Positions 1 to 7,655 of a DNA stretch of 37,854 nt are shown here, one piece after another. The notes under the pieces were generated by a model. It saw nothing but the letters and a program-made list of their open reading frames with translations. It was not told the DNA's origin and did no database searches. The position numbers and the translations under genes are program-made. Positions within the stretch are counted from its first letter, which is position 1; every line of letters starts with the position of its first letter. Origin of the DNA: an uncultured Myxococcales bacterium (lineage in GTDB: Bacteria; Myxococcota_A; Polyangia; Nannocystales; Nannocystaceae); assembly GCA_902826865.1 (NCBI GenBank), contig CADEGN010000048.1, positions 1-37,854 on the forward strand, given 5' to 3'.

Positions 1-54
1 TCAGCGCTACACGCTTCGCGCTTCGCTTGGGTTGCGGGCGACAGCCCGCGCTAT
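1..54. repeat. Possible dispersed repeat with a perfect hairpin at the window edge
   Basis: Bases 34-49 form a perfect 6-bp stem (GCGGGC/GCCCGC) with a GACA loop. They are preceded by iterated CGCTTCGC motifs. The peptide encoded here does not resemble the beta-helix rungs that follow. The composition and hairpin look like a short dispersed repeat inserted in the gene, possibly at a contig end. Only one copy is visible in the window, so repetition is an inference. Confidence 0.25.
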
Positions 55-1374
55 GGGAACAAAGGATGGGGCGTCAGTGTCGAGTCAGGAGATGGCGGTC
101 CTGCGATAAACACAGTTGTACAGAACAATATCGTATTCGGGAACACGTCAGGACAGGTGGCCAATTCTGGAACGGGCACGACAATTTCGCATAACGCCTG
201 TGGTCCGTCCGATGCGTGTGGTTCAACAGGCAAGGTGAGCACGACGGTCGCAGAATGCATCACCAGCACCTCGCCTTTCGATGCTCGCTTGATTCAAGGA
301 ACCAATCCATGCCGTAACGCGGGAACCAGCACTGCCGCTCGGCCTACTCCGGTGGGCGCCACGGATATTGGCGCGTTCGAGCAAGGGCGCGTGGTCTCGG
401 CAGCGGCGCTCGCTGGTGGCGGCATTGAAGCAACCGTTGACGTCATGACCCCCGGCGTCCTGCCGACATCAGGCATCACGGGATTTTCGGCGGCGTGTGT
501 CGGGTGCTCGGGTAACCCGACGGTCTCGGCGGCCAACGTCAAGGAGGGGACGGACAACATCGTGCATCTCGCAATCGAGGGCATTACGAAACCGGGCAGC
601 TGCACCATTTCTCTGGGCTCGACGAACATGACGGACTCGTTGTTCGTTGGGCCAAGCGGGCCAGCGCAGGGGGTGGAAAGCGTCTCAGGGTTGGTGGTTG
701 AGGGAACGTGCGCAAACACGCCAGCGGAGGAGCCTTGGGGAACGAGCTCCGGCGGGACAGGTGGCGGCGATGGAGACGGCAGCGAAGCCGAGGGCGATGA
801 AGGGAGCGACGAAGACGACAGCGATGGCTCAACCGGGCCCCACGAGAGCATGACGCAGGGTGACCCCGGTGCAGTCGACGAGTCCGGAGGCCCATCCGAT
901 GGCGCATCGAGCTGCGCCTGCACCACCGCGCCACGATCTTCGCATGCGATATGGATGCTCGGGGTGTTGGCGTTCGCGCGCCGCCGCCGCGGCCGGGTCA
1001 CGGCGGGCCCCACCGCACCCCGTGATCTTGCTGCTCTCCGTCTTCGCCCGCGGGGCCGCTTGGGGGGCGGTGCCCCAAAAGGCGAGCGCGGAGAACCGTG
1101 GCCGAATGGTGAATCCGCTCCATCCGTAGCGCCCGCTACAATCCGATCGCGTCGAACTTCGCAGGGGAGCCGCACCCAAACAAGATCAGCGTTGAGCTGG
1201 GACAAGCGGGCACTCACCGGCAACGCAGGGACTGATGGTTTCCTGGCGATCGATCAACAGCCACTCTGCCGTCATTCGGTTGCCTACATTCGCGTTCGCC
1301 GCCCTGGCCATCGGCTGCTACGCGGGTCTAGCCGACCACCCGGACCAACTCGGTGGTGCAGACAACGCCGATGA
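1..1374 (+). CDS. C-terminal part of a right-handed beta-helix surface protein with MYXO-CTERM-like tail
   Basis: The reading frame is open from the first base, so the 5' end lies outside the window. Early residues (NNIVFGN, then a Cys-containing turn) look like rungs of a parallel beta-helix. The segment GATDIGAFEQG near base 350 is the hallmark end of 'choice-of-anchor Q' beta-helix proteins. An Ig-like stretch follows, then a Gly/Asp/Glu-rich linker, then SSCAC, a hydrophobic segment and RRRR (about bases 910-995). This layout matches the MYXO-CTERM surface-sorting signal of myxobacteria. Such tails normally end just after the Arg cluster, yet this frame runs on for about 125 Arg/Pro-rich residues and overlaps the next gene by 140 bases. 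A TGA in another frame at 1023 suggests that the true end is there and that one base is missing or extra nearby. The likely role is an exported, envelope-anchored protein; its substrate is unknown. Confidence 0.7.
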   Translation, partial: SALHASRFAWVAGDSPRYGNKGWGVSVESGDGGPAINTVVQNNIVFGNTSGQVANSGTGTTISHNACGPSDACGSTGKVSTTVAECITSTSPFDARLIQGTNPCRNAGTSTAARPTPVGATDIGAFEQGRVVSAAALAGGGIEATVDVMTPGVLPTSGITGFSAACVGCSGNPTVSAANVKEGTDNIVHLAIEGITKPGSCTISLGSTNMTDSLFVGPSGPAQGVESVSGLVVEGTCANTPAEEPWGTSSGGTGGGDGDGSEAEGDEGSDEDDSDGSTGPHESMTQGDPGAVDESGGPSDGASSCACTTAPRSSHAIWMLGVLAFARRRRGRVTAGPTAPRDLAALRLRPRGRLGGGAPKGERGEPWPNGESAPSVAPATIRSRRTSQGSRTQTRSALSWDKRALTGNAGTDGFLAIDQQPLCRHSVAYIRVRRPGHRLLRGSSRPPGPTRWCRQRR

Positions 1375-2992
1375 CGACGGCGGCAGCGGAGCTGGTGACA
1401 GCGGCACCGGGGGCGACACCGCTGCGGACCCGCCGGCCGACGCGGCGTTGATCACCGCGAGCGGAGTGCGGCGTCTAACCGCCCGCGAGTACACCGACAC
1501 CGTTCGCGACCTGCTGCTCGACGAGAGCTTCGACGGCGTGTCCCTGCTGCCCCTCGATGCGCCAACCCCGTTCGACAACGACTACCGGATCCAGAGCGCT
1601 TCAGACGGGCTCATCAACGGCACCGAGTTTCTCGCCACGCAGGTATCCGAGCGCCTGCTCGCCGATCCTGACCGGCTCAACGCAGTCGTCGGGTGCGTCG
1701 CGTCGGGGCCCGACGACGAGGCGTGCATGCGCGGCTTCGTGACGCGCTTCGGGCGTCGAGCTCTGCGCCGGCCGCTCACCCCCGCGGAGATCGATGTCCG
1801 CCTCTACGGCGTCACCGGCAGCGACGGCGCGCTTGCCCACGCCGCCGAAGCCGGAGATTTCGCCGTCGGCGTCGGCACCCTCATCCAGGGTTTCCTCCAA
1901 GATCCCGAGTTCCTCTATCGCGTCGAGATCGGGACGCCCGTACCGGGCGAGCCCGGCGTATTTCAGTTGTCCCAGTTCGAGATCGCAACGCGATTGTCGT
2001 ATCTGGTCTGGGGCAATACTCCCGACGATGCCCTGCTCGACCGCGCGGCTGCGGGCGAACTTGCCGACGGCGAGGCGATCCGAGCGGTCGCGCAAGACAT
2101 GCTTGCCGATCCACGCGCTGTGAGCCGCGTCGCGCGGTTCCACGCGATGTGGCTGGGTTACGAGAACCTGCCCCACGGCGGCGAGCTTTCCAGCGCGATG
2201 CAGACCGAAACCACGGCACTCGTCCAGCGGGTCGTCTTCGACGAGCAGCTCCCGTGGCATGATCTGTTTCGCTTCAAGGAAACGTTCGTCTCCGATCTGC
2301 TCGCGGAGCAATATGGCCTTCCGGCACCTGGCTCTTCGGAGCCGGTGTGGGTCGACTACGGGGACACCGGTCGGGCGGGCCTGCTGTCCCACGGCAGTTT
2401 TCTGTCCAACGGCCTCAACGGGTTCGACACCAGTCCGGTGCAGCGCGGCAAGCTCATCAGCGAGCTGCTGCTCTGCCAAACGGTACCGCCACCGCCCCCC
2501 GGCGTAGGCGACGACCAACCCACGCCGGAAAACACTTTCTGCAAGGTCGATCGGTATGCCGTCCATTCCACCCCCGGCTGCCTCAGCTGCCACGTGGCGC
2601 TGGATCCGGTCGGGTTCGGGCTGGAGAACTACGACGCGCTCGGGCGCTATCGCGACTACGAGCCCGACAATCCCGACACGGAGGAGGACGAGACGCAGTG
2701 CCTGATCGAAGGCAAGGGCGTGCTGCCCTCGGGCGAGACCTTCCATGGGCCCGCCGAGCTCGCCGAGCTCGCCATCAACAGCGGGCAGTTGTCCAGCTGC
2801 ATCACCAAGCAACTCGTGCGTTTCGCGACCGGACATTCCGAGCTCGACTCGGTCGACGAGGACGTCCGCAGGCACCTGCTGGAGCAGGTCGGAAGCGGTG
2901 ATTTTCGCTTCGACGACCTCGTGCTCGGTCTCGCGTCGGACGATGCCTTCAGGTATCGCCGCGAAGAGACCGTCGAGGAGGGAGACCAATGA
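1235..2992 (+). CDS. DUF1592/DUF1588/DUF1585-type c-heme-motif lipoprotein
   Basis: 585 residues. The N-terminus ends in AIGC with Cys28 as the likely lipidation site, followed by a Gly/Asp linker. The order of conserved blocks is that of the DUF1587-DUF1595-DUF1592-DUF1588-DUF1585 family: RRLTAREYTDTVRDLL near 85, FGRRALRRPLTPAEI near 170, FLQDPEFLYRVEIG near 215, RLSYLVWGNTPDDALLD near 250, RGKLISELLLCQTVPPPP near 410, and CLSCH at 449-453, a CxxCH covalent heme motif. The C-terminus carries the usual ITKQLVRFATGHSE block. Start: ATG preceded by a GCAGGGA Shine-Dalgarno-like sequence. It overlaps the DUF1552 gene by 4 bases (ATGA). This pair is common in planctomycetes and myxobacteria. It is presumed to act in an envelope redox or catabolic process; no substrate is established. 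Confidence 0.88.
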   Translation: MVSWRSINSHSAVIRLPTFAFAALAIGCYAGLADHPDQLGGADNADDDGGSGAGDSGTGGDTAADPPADAALITASGVRRLTAREYTDTVRDLLLDESFDGVSLLPLDAPTPFDNDYRIQSASDGLINGTEFLATQVSERLLADPDRLNAVVGCVASGPDDEACMRGFVTRFGRRALRRPLTPAEIDVRLYGVTGSDGALAHAAEAGDFAVGVGTLIQGFLQDPEFLYRVEIGTPVPGEPGVFQLSQFEIATRLSYLVWGNTPDDALLDRAAAGELADGEAIRAVAQDMLADPRAVSRVARFHAMWLGYENLPHGGELSSAMQTETTALVQRVVFDEQLPWHDLFRFKETFVSDLLAEQYGLPAPGSSEPVWVDYGDTGRAGLLSHGSFLSNGLNGFDTSPVQRGKLISELLLCQTVPPPPPGVGDDQPTPENTFCKVDRYAVHSTPGCLSCHVALDPVGFGLENYDALGRYRDYEPDNPDTEEDETQCLIEGKGVLPSGETFHGPAELAELAINSGQLSSCITKQLVRFATGHSELDSVDEDVRRHLLEQVGSGDFRFDDLVLGLASDDAFRYRREETVEEGDQ

Positions 2993-4518
2993 CACGTCCA
3001 TTCAGACTGCAACGCCGAGCGCTCCTTCGTGGCATTGCCGGAGCCGCAATGGCGCTCCCGGCCCTCGAGATCATGCGATCATCATCCTCGGCGCGTGCCG
3101 CCGACGCGTCCCCCCCGAAACGGTTCGTGATGATCTACGGCGGCATGTCGCTCGGGGCCCCGTACGCCCCGCACCTCGTGATTCCGGACGAGGTCGGCTT
3201 GGGTTACGACCTCAAGCGTGGGCTGTTGCCGCTCGGCGCCGGGGCGTTGCCGCAGAACCCGGGCCCGGGCGGCATGGGCCTCAACGTCCAGGACCACGTG
3301 TCGATCGTCAGCGGGCTCAGGGTCCCCTGGGGCAGCACTGGCAACATACCAGCCGGGGGTCGGCTCCAGGGCCAGTTCCACTTCAATACGATGGGGCCGC
3401 AGACGTCCGGTATGCGTGCCGGACCTGGATTTACCGAGGCCCCCAACGGGCCCACCGCTGATCAGATCGTCGCGGCCGCGATCAGCGATGACGACCAGTT
3501 TGTCCGCTCACTGTCGTACCGCGTGCAGGTGAGATCGTACTATGCCAGCAACGGCACTGGCGGCGACGATTCGCGGATCTCGTGGCGCGAATCCGGCAGC
3601 GGACTGGAGCGCGTCGACCCGATCTACAGCCCTCAACTGGCCTACTCGTCCCTGTTCGGCGCGTGGCCGGGCCTCGACCCAGACACCATCGCGGCGGGCG
3701 AGTTCAGCCGGCGCCGGCGGGTGAGTGTGGTCGACCTCGTGCAAGACCGGCTCAAAGCACTGATTCCGAAGCTCGGCGCCGCCGATCGTCAGCGCCTCGA
3801 ACGACACGTCGAGGAGGTGCACGGGCTCGCCGAGCGGCTCGCCGCCATTCCCCCAGACGGGCAGGGCGACTGCTCGCTTCCCGCGGATCCCGGCGAAGAT
3901 CCGCCGATCGGCGGGGCGGCGCTCATCAACGAGGACGGGGAGTACGTCCAAACGGGCACGGGCGGGTACAGCGGCGAGGACCTGCGAGCCGAGATCTTGT
4001 TTGACCTGATCACGATGGCCTTTGCATGCGATCAGACGCGCGCCGCCGCGGTGCGCATGACGTTCTCGCAGAGCCTGTTGGTCCTGGAGTCCATTATCGG
4101 ATCGCCCGGTATGATCCACTCGCATGCACACTCATCCGGGCAACAGATCCCCTATGCGGACTGTTTTGGTTGGCACGTCAAGCACTTCGCGCGGCTGGTC
4201 GCGAAGCTTCGCGACACCCAGGATATCGAGGGCGCGTCGCTGCTGGATAACACGGCCGTGGTGATGCTGTTCGAGGGCGGTTACGGCCCTGATGTTGATG
4301 GCAGTAACACGGAGAACGTCACCCACTGCAGCGACAACATGGTCGCGCTTGTGGGTGGCCACGCCGGCGGGCTCAACCCCACCGGCGGCAAGCATATCGT
4401 CGCGACCGGCCAGCATCCGGCGAAGGCCGTGATCTCGGCGATGGTCGCCTGCGGAGTGGCGCAGGAGACCAAGACCTTGGGTGAGGTCACCGGCGACATT
4501 CCTGAGCTATTTTCGTAA
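2989..4518 (+). CDS. DUF1552 family exported protein
   Basis: 509 residues. The N-terminus has twin arginines followed by a hydrophobic stretch (RRALLRGIAGAAMALPALE), suggesting Tat-type export. The body matches the DUF1552 family: KRFVMIYGGMSLG near 45, a long central region with Arg/Ser-rich strands, and a C-terminal half with DLITMAFACDQTRAAAVRM, HSHAHSS and LLDNTAVVMLFEGGYG, resembling the sulfatase-like DUF1501/DUF1552 fold. The 4-base overlap with the upstream DUF1592-type gene indicates translational coupling, and the two proteins almost always occur together. A periplasmic location is inferred from the signal. The reaction is unknown. Confidence 0.88.
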   Translation: MTRPFRLQRRALLRGIAGAAMALPALEIMRSSSSARAADASPPKRFVMIYGGMSLGAPYAPHLVIPDEVGLGYDLKRGLLPLGAGALPQNPGPGGMGLNVQDHVSIVSGLRVPWGSTGNIPAGGRLQGQFHFNTMGPQTSGMRAGPGFTEAPNGPTADQIVAAAISDDDQFVRSLSYRVQVRSYYASNGTGGDDSRISWRESGSGLERVDPIYSPQLAYSSLFGAWPGLDPDTIAAGEFSRRRRVSVVDLVQDRLKALIPKLGAADRQRLERHVEEVHGLAERLAAIPPDGQGDCSLPADPGEDPPIGGAALINEDGEYVQTGTGGYSGEDLRAEILFDLITMAFACDQTRAAAVRMTFSQSLLVLESIIGSPGMIHSHAHSSGQQIPYADCFGWHVKHFARLVAKLRDTQDIEGASLLDNTAVVMLFEGGYGPDVDGSNTENVTHCSDNMVALVGGHAGGLNPTGGKHIVATGQHPAKAVISAMVACGVAQETKTLGEVTGDIPELFS

Positions 4519-4891
4519 CCCAGCGAGCGCGAAGCAGCCCGTCGTATGACGGGCCAACGCCAGCGAGGATTGATCTCGGGCGCCGCGAAAACCGGCGCGT
4601 CGTCAGCAGTACGGCCGTCAGCGGCTTCTAGCAGGTACAGAGTCTCGACCGCCGTCACCCCGTCCACCACGTTGTCCGCGGCGAGAACCCGCGTCATACT
4701 CGCGGAGATGGCAGGTCGTCGCCGCGTGGGTCGTGCGCTCGTTCTCGCAACCGATGATCCATCCCAGCTCATCCCGGTCCGGCGACCTGCGGGCTCGGAT
4801 ACAGGCTGGGCGGTTGCTGAGCTATTCGAGATCGCTTGGATCGCCAGTGGTCGCGACCCCATCGAGCTGACTCGCTCCCCGCGAGCTCGCC
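4519..4891. other. Intergenic stretch, no convincing gene
   Basis: 373 bases between the DUF1552 stop and the nucleotidyltransferase start. Both strands hold open frames. The plus-strand frame 4546-4911 would overlap the nucleotidyltransferase start by 20 bases, which is where a small partner gene would sit, but its product is Arg/Ser/Pro-rich and matches no family I recognise. No hairpin or clear promoter was picked out. Confidence 0.4.
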
Positions 4892-5452
4892 GTGAAACCT
4901 TCGGTCGGTAGCTGGCAACGCGACCTCGTGGAGCTCATGGTGACGCTCACGGCGCACGGCGTGCCGTTTCTCGTCGTCGGTGGATATGCCGTCGCGCATG
5001 CCGGCCACTTGCGAGCGACGAAGGACCTCGACCTCTTCATCCCGCGCGCCCCAACGATCGATCGAAAGTTGCTCGCGGCGCTCGCGGAATTTCTCGGCGA
5101 TGGGCTGTCGCCTGAGGACGGGAAGCGCAATTTCCTGAGGTTGTTCGTCGGCCGGCCTGGTGCAGTCGACATCCTGCGTCGGCTTCCCGGCGTCAAGTGG
5201 CGTACCGCATGGGAGAGTCGGACGGAAGGCCTGTTGTTTGGGGCGCGCGTGCCCTTCATCGGTACCGAGGCCCTGATCCGCAACAAGCGCGCGGTAGGTC
5301 GGCACAGCGACCTCGCCGACGTCGAAGAGCTGCTGCGGATTCGCTCCGCCGATCGTGCGGCGGCGAGAGGTCGACCTGGGCGCGCCAAAGCGGCGAAGAC
5401 ATCGCGGCGCGGAACCTCCCGCGGCCCGAGGAGAGTGGAGGGGGCACGGTGA
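4892..5452 (+). CDS. Nucleotidyltransferase-fold protein (DUF6036/AbiEii-like)
   Basis: 186 residues from a GTG start. The segment VPFLVVGGYAVAHAGHLRAT followed by KDLDLFI (residues 24-50) is the nucleotidyltransferase core: Gly30-Gly31, Arg41 and the Asp45/Asp47 pair expected to bind metal. IGTEALIRNKRAVGRHSDLADVEEL near 135-160 is the typical helix of the DUF6036 and AbiEii-like group. The C-terminal 30 residues are Arg/Lys-rich. Members of this superfamily include toxins that nucleotidylate tRNA and many of unknown target. No convincing antitoxin gene was found next to it. A GTG at 5449 overlaps its stop codon (GTGA), hinting at a second coupled gene. Confidence 0.75.
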   Translation: MKPSVGSWQRDLVELMVTLTAHGVPFLVVGGYAVAHAGHLRATKDLDLFIPRAPTIDRKLLAALAEFLGDGLSPEDGKRNFLRLFVGRPGAVDILRRLPGVKWRTAWESRTEGLLFGARVPFIGTEALIRNKRAVGRHSDLADVEELLRIRSADRAAARGRPGRAKAAKTSRRGTSRGPRRVEGAR

Positions 5453-5536
5453 TCGCCCGCGGCGTGAAATTGAAGAGCGGAAGATCTGTCGATGTAGACG
5501 TCACTGATCGGCGGGCAATCGCCCCGAGCAACGCAC
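5449..5536 (+). other. Possible truncated downstream partner of the nucleotidyltransferase
   Basis: A GTG at 5449 overlaps the preceding stop (GTGA), a common coupling arrangement. The next ~30 codons (VIARGVKLKSGRSVDVDV then TDRRAIA) look like a real protein N-terminus. The frame then runs antisense into the P460-like gene and turns Arg/Pro-rich, so any real gene appears cut off at about 5537. This could be the scar where the adjacent operon was joined. Confidence 0.3.
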
Positions 5537-6076
5537 TCAGTTGCGGTTATCGGCGGCCACCCCGTACACCCACCCCTGGGTTTGAACCTCGGAGTGACAC
5601 GAGACGCAATAACCGACCTGGCCGGACTCGACGATCCGCAAGTCCGCACCCAGTCGCGCCCACCACCACCCGTTCGGCGAGGCTGCGTCCGGGGCCATCG
5701 CCGTCAAACCACTCACCGCACCATCTGCATCCAGATGCTCCTTCACGAGCAGGACGGCGGGTGAAAACTCGGGCGAACCGGTGGCAACTTGGGCGGGATC
5801 GAGGCCGAGATACGCCGCGAGATCGATCGGCGTGACGTGGACGTTCACGGTGGCGGCAAGGCCATGGGCGCTCGGCCGCGACATGGCGTTGGCCCGCGTT
5901 AGGTCCTCGGCATAGGCAGCAATTCGATCCGTGAGCTCGTCCTCGTCCAAGGCGGGGGCTTCGCTGCCTCCATCGCTGGTCGAGGATCCACCCTCCTGCG
6001 AGTCGCTGCCGGGGTCACACCCGACGGCAAGTGCGAGCGCCATCATCAGGGTCCCGTGGACGATCGATCGTAACAT
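5537..6076 (-). CDS. Cytochrome P460-like c-heme lipoprotein
   Basis: 179 residues. The ATG at 6076 follows a GGAG Shine-Dalgarno sequence. The signal peptide ends LALAVGC, with Cys20 lipidated, followed by a Ser/Gly/Asp/Glu linker. The C-terminal half resembles the cytochrome P460 fold: SPAVLLVKEH with Lys112 at the place of the P460 cross-linking lysine, SPNGWWWARLG near 133-143, and YCVSCHSEV with heme motif CVSCH at 157-161. P460-type proteins oxidise hydroxylamine or bind NO and related ligands, but many homologues are uncharacterised. It overlaps the end of the DUF2063 gene by 31 bases and is the last gene of the MNIO operon. It may accept electrons or report on redox state for the pathway; that is inference. 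Confidence 0.75.
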   Translation of the reverse strand: MLRSIVHGTLMMALALAVGCDPGSDSQEGGSSTSDGGSEAPALDEDELTDRIAAYAEDLTRANAMSRPSAHGLAATVNVHVTPIDLAAYLGLDPAQVATGSPEFSPAVLLVKEHLDADGAVSGLTAMAPDAASPNGWWWARLGADLRIVESGQVGYCVSCHSEVQTQGWVYGVAADNRN

Positions 6077-6789
6077 GCGAAGTTCTCCTGGTCGCGAGCC
6101 TCGAGTAACACTCCAGCCGCCACCAACGCCTGTTCGGCGGCATCGATCACGGATGGTTCCAATGCTGCCAGCACGGATGGAAGCTCGAGTCCCTGCCGCC
6201 GTGCAAGCGCTGCCACCTGCGCGGCATGGGGCGACAGCACGCGTGCGCGACCGGTGCGCGCATGGCGGTAGATCACAACGACGCACGGAGCTCCGAGCGA
6301 AGGCGGTCGCATCGGCTCGTGCGCGAGCGCATCGACGATTTGGACGACGGCGTGTTCATACGACCGCACCAAGATGCGACCTTCGAACCCGTCGCCCCCC
6401 GTGGGCTCAGGCGCGTGGTAGACGTGAACCTGTGCCAGGTGGAAATCAGCGATCTCGACCCAAAACCTGGGCACATCGCTACGCCCGCTGAGATATGCAG
6501 GCAACGCGAGGCCGAAGCCGTTGGGATCTCGGCCGCGCGGAGGATGTGCGCGAGCGAAGTCCCGAACCAGGTCCGTCCAGCGCGCTGATCCCTCCTGCAT
6601 CGCCAGCGCTTTGAGCGACGGGAACACCTCGCGCAGGATTTTCTCGAGATTGCGCGCGACAAGGACCCCGTAGAACCCAAGAGCGGCGTCGCCCGAAGGC
6701 GACGGACCGATTGCCTCAGTAACGGCAGCGGCGGCGCGTCCCTGCCACAGCATCGGCGCGACTTCGCGGAAGAACGCATCCAGGCTCAT
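6046..6789 (-). CDS. DUF2063 (HvfC/BufC-type) partner protein of an MNIO enzyme
   Basis: 247 residues. The ATG at 6789 overlaps the MNIO stop by 4 bases (ATGA), so the two are translationally coupled. The N-terminal half has the DUF2063 pattern: an FFREVAPMLWQG helix, FYGVLVARNLEKILREVFP near 45-65, and WTDLVRDFARAHPP. The C-terminal half is a winged-helix-like region with ALARRQGLELPSVLAAL. In bufferin, methanobactin and related pathways a protein of this type binds the precursor leader and presents it to the MNIO enzyme. Fusion-free pairing with an MNIO gene is the standard arrangement. It is cytosolic, since no signal peptide is present. Confidence 0.88.
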   Translation of the reverse strand: MSLDAFFREVAPMLWQGRAAAAVTEAIGPSPSGDAALGFYGVLVARNLEKILREVFPSLKALAMQEGSARWTDLVRDFARAHPPRGRDPNGFGLALPAYLSGRSDVPRFWVEIADFHLAQVHVYHAPEPTGGDGFEGRILVRSYEHAVVQIVDALAHEPMRPPSLGAPCVVVIYRHARTGRARVLSPHAAQVAALARRQGLELPSVLAALEPSVIDAAEQALVAAGVLLEARDQENFACYDRSSTGP

Positions 6790-7631
6790 GCGCTTCTCAC
6801 CTCCAACCGGGCGATACTTCGCTGGATCTCCCGGGCGCGGTCCGCCTCCTCGAGTACTCGGCCGAGCGGCGGGATGCGATTGTCCCATTCGATCAGCGTT
6901 GGGACCGGTCCCAATCGCGCCACGGCTGCGCGGTACAGCGACCATACCGCGTCATCAACTGGTGCGCCGTGATCGTCGATCAGACGCCCCTCCTCCGGCC
7001 AAAACCCGGCGAGATGGATCTGTCGGGTACGCTCCACAGGGAGCGCCCAGAGCACTTCGAGCGGATCGCGGCCGTGGTTGCGTGCATTCACGTAGACGTT
7101 GTTGAGATCCAGGAGAAGACCACAATCTGCGCGCTCGATCACCGCCCGCACAAACGCGCCCTCTTCCATTTCGGCACCCGGCATCGTCGAGTAGTAGGTG
7201 ATGTTCTCGAGCACGACGTCGCGACCGAGACGATCACGCAGTGCTCGAACCCTGTTCACGCAATGCTCGACGGCCTCTTCGCTGAACGGCAAAGGCAGGA
7301 GATCAAACGACGTAATCCCCGCGATCGTCGAATAACAGAGGTGATCCGTGTAAAACGGCGCACCGACGCGGTCGAGCAACTCGGTGAGGTCGTCGATCCA
7401 GACAGGGTCGAATTCGTCGGGTCCACCGACCGACATGGATACTCCATGCACAGCGATCGGCCATCGCGCCGCGCACGCGTGCAACATCGCAGGACCGCGT
7501 CCACCGCGACCGACATAGTTCTCTGGAATGATCTCCAGGAAGTCGAGTTCGCGCGCGAGCGACGGCAGCTGCTGTTCGTGCTCGCGCCGCAGTCCGATCC
7601 CGACCCCCGCGAAGGACGTTGGTGATCGCAT
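6786..7631 (-). CDS. MNIO (DUF692) multinuclear non-heme iron oxidase
   Basis: 281 residues from the ATG at 7631, chosen because AAGGA lies 4 bases upstream; a GTG at 7643 would add 4 residues. The family signature is complete: GVGIGLRREH (9-18), IIPENY (34-39), HGVSMSVGG (62-70), YTDHLCYS (94-101), LENITYY (141-147), LLLDLNNVYVN (172-182), IHLAGF (205-210), DDHG (219-222) and LIEWD (246-250). These supply the His, Asp, Glu and Asn ligands of the iron cluster, including His62, Asp96, His97, Glu142, Asp175, His206, His221 and Glu248. MNIO enzymes use O2 to remodel cysteines in ribosomal peptides (oxazolone-thioamide in methanobactin, thiooxazole in bufferins, carbon excision with TglHI). The start lies 24 bases after the repeat-lipoprotein stop, making that protein the obvious substrate. 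Confidence 0.92.
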   Translation of the reverse strand: MRSPTSFAGVGIGLRREHEQQLPSLARELDFLEIIPENYVGRGGRGPAMLHACAARWPIAVHGVSMSVGGPDEFDPVWIDDLTELLDRVGAPFYTDHLCYSTIAGITSFDLLPLPFSEEAVEHCVNRVRALRDRLGRDVVLENITYYSTMPGAEMEEGAFVRAVIERADCGLLLDLNNVYVNARNHGRDPLEVLWALPVERTRQIHLAGFWPEEGRLIDDHGAPVDDAVWSLYRAAVARLGPVPTLIEWDNRIPPLGRVLEEADRAREIQRSIARLEVRSA

Positions 7632-7655
7632 CGTGTCCTTCACGGGGTCGTGAGA

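Noticed and set aside
1601..3001. Long minus-strand frame of 466 codons antisense to the DUF1592-type gene.
   Set aside because: It is a shadow of high-GC codon usage; the plus strand carries the conserved blocks and CxxCH motif.
4281..4862. Minus-strand frame in the gap after the DUF1552 gene.
   Set aside because: Half of it is antisense to DUF1552 coding sequence, and no family or start signal supports it.
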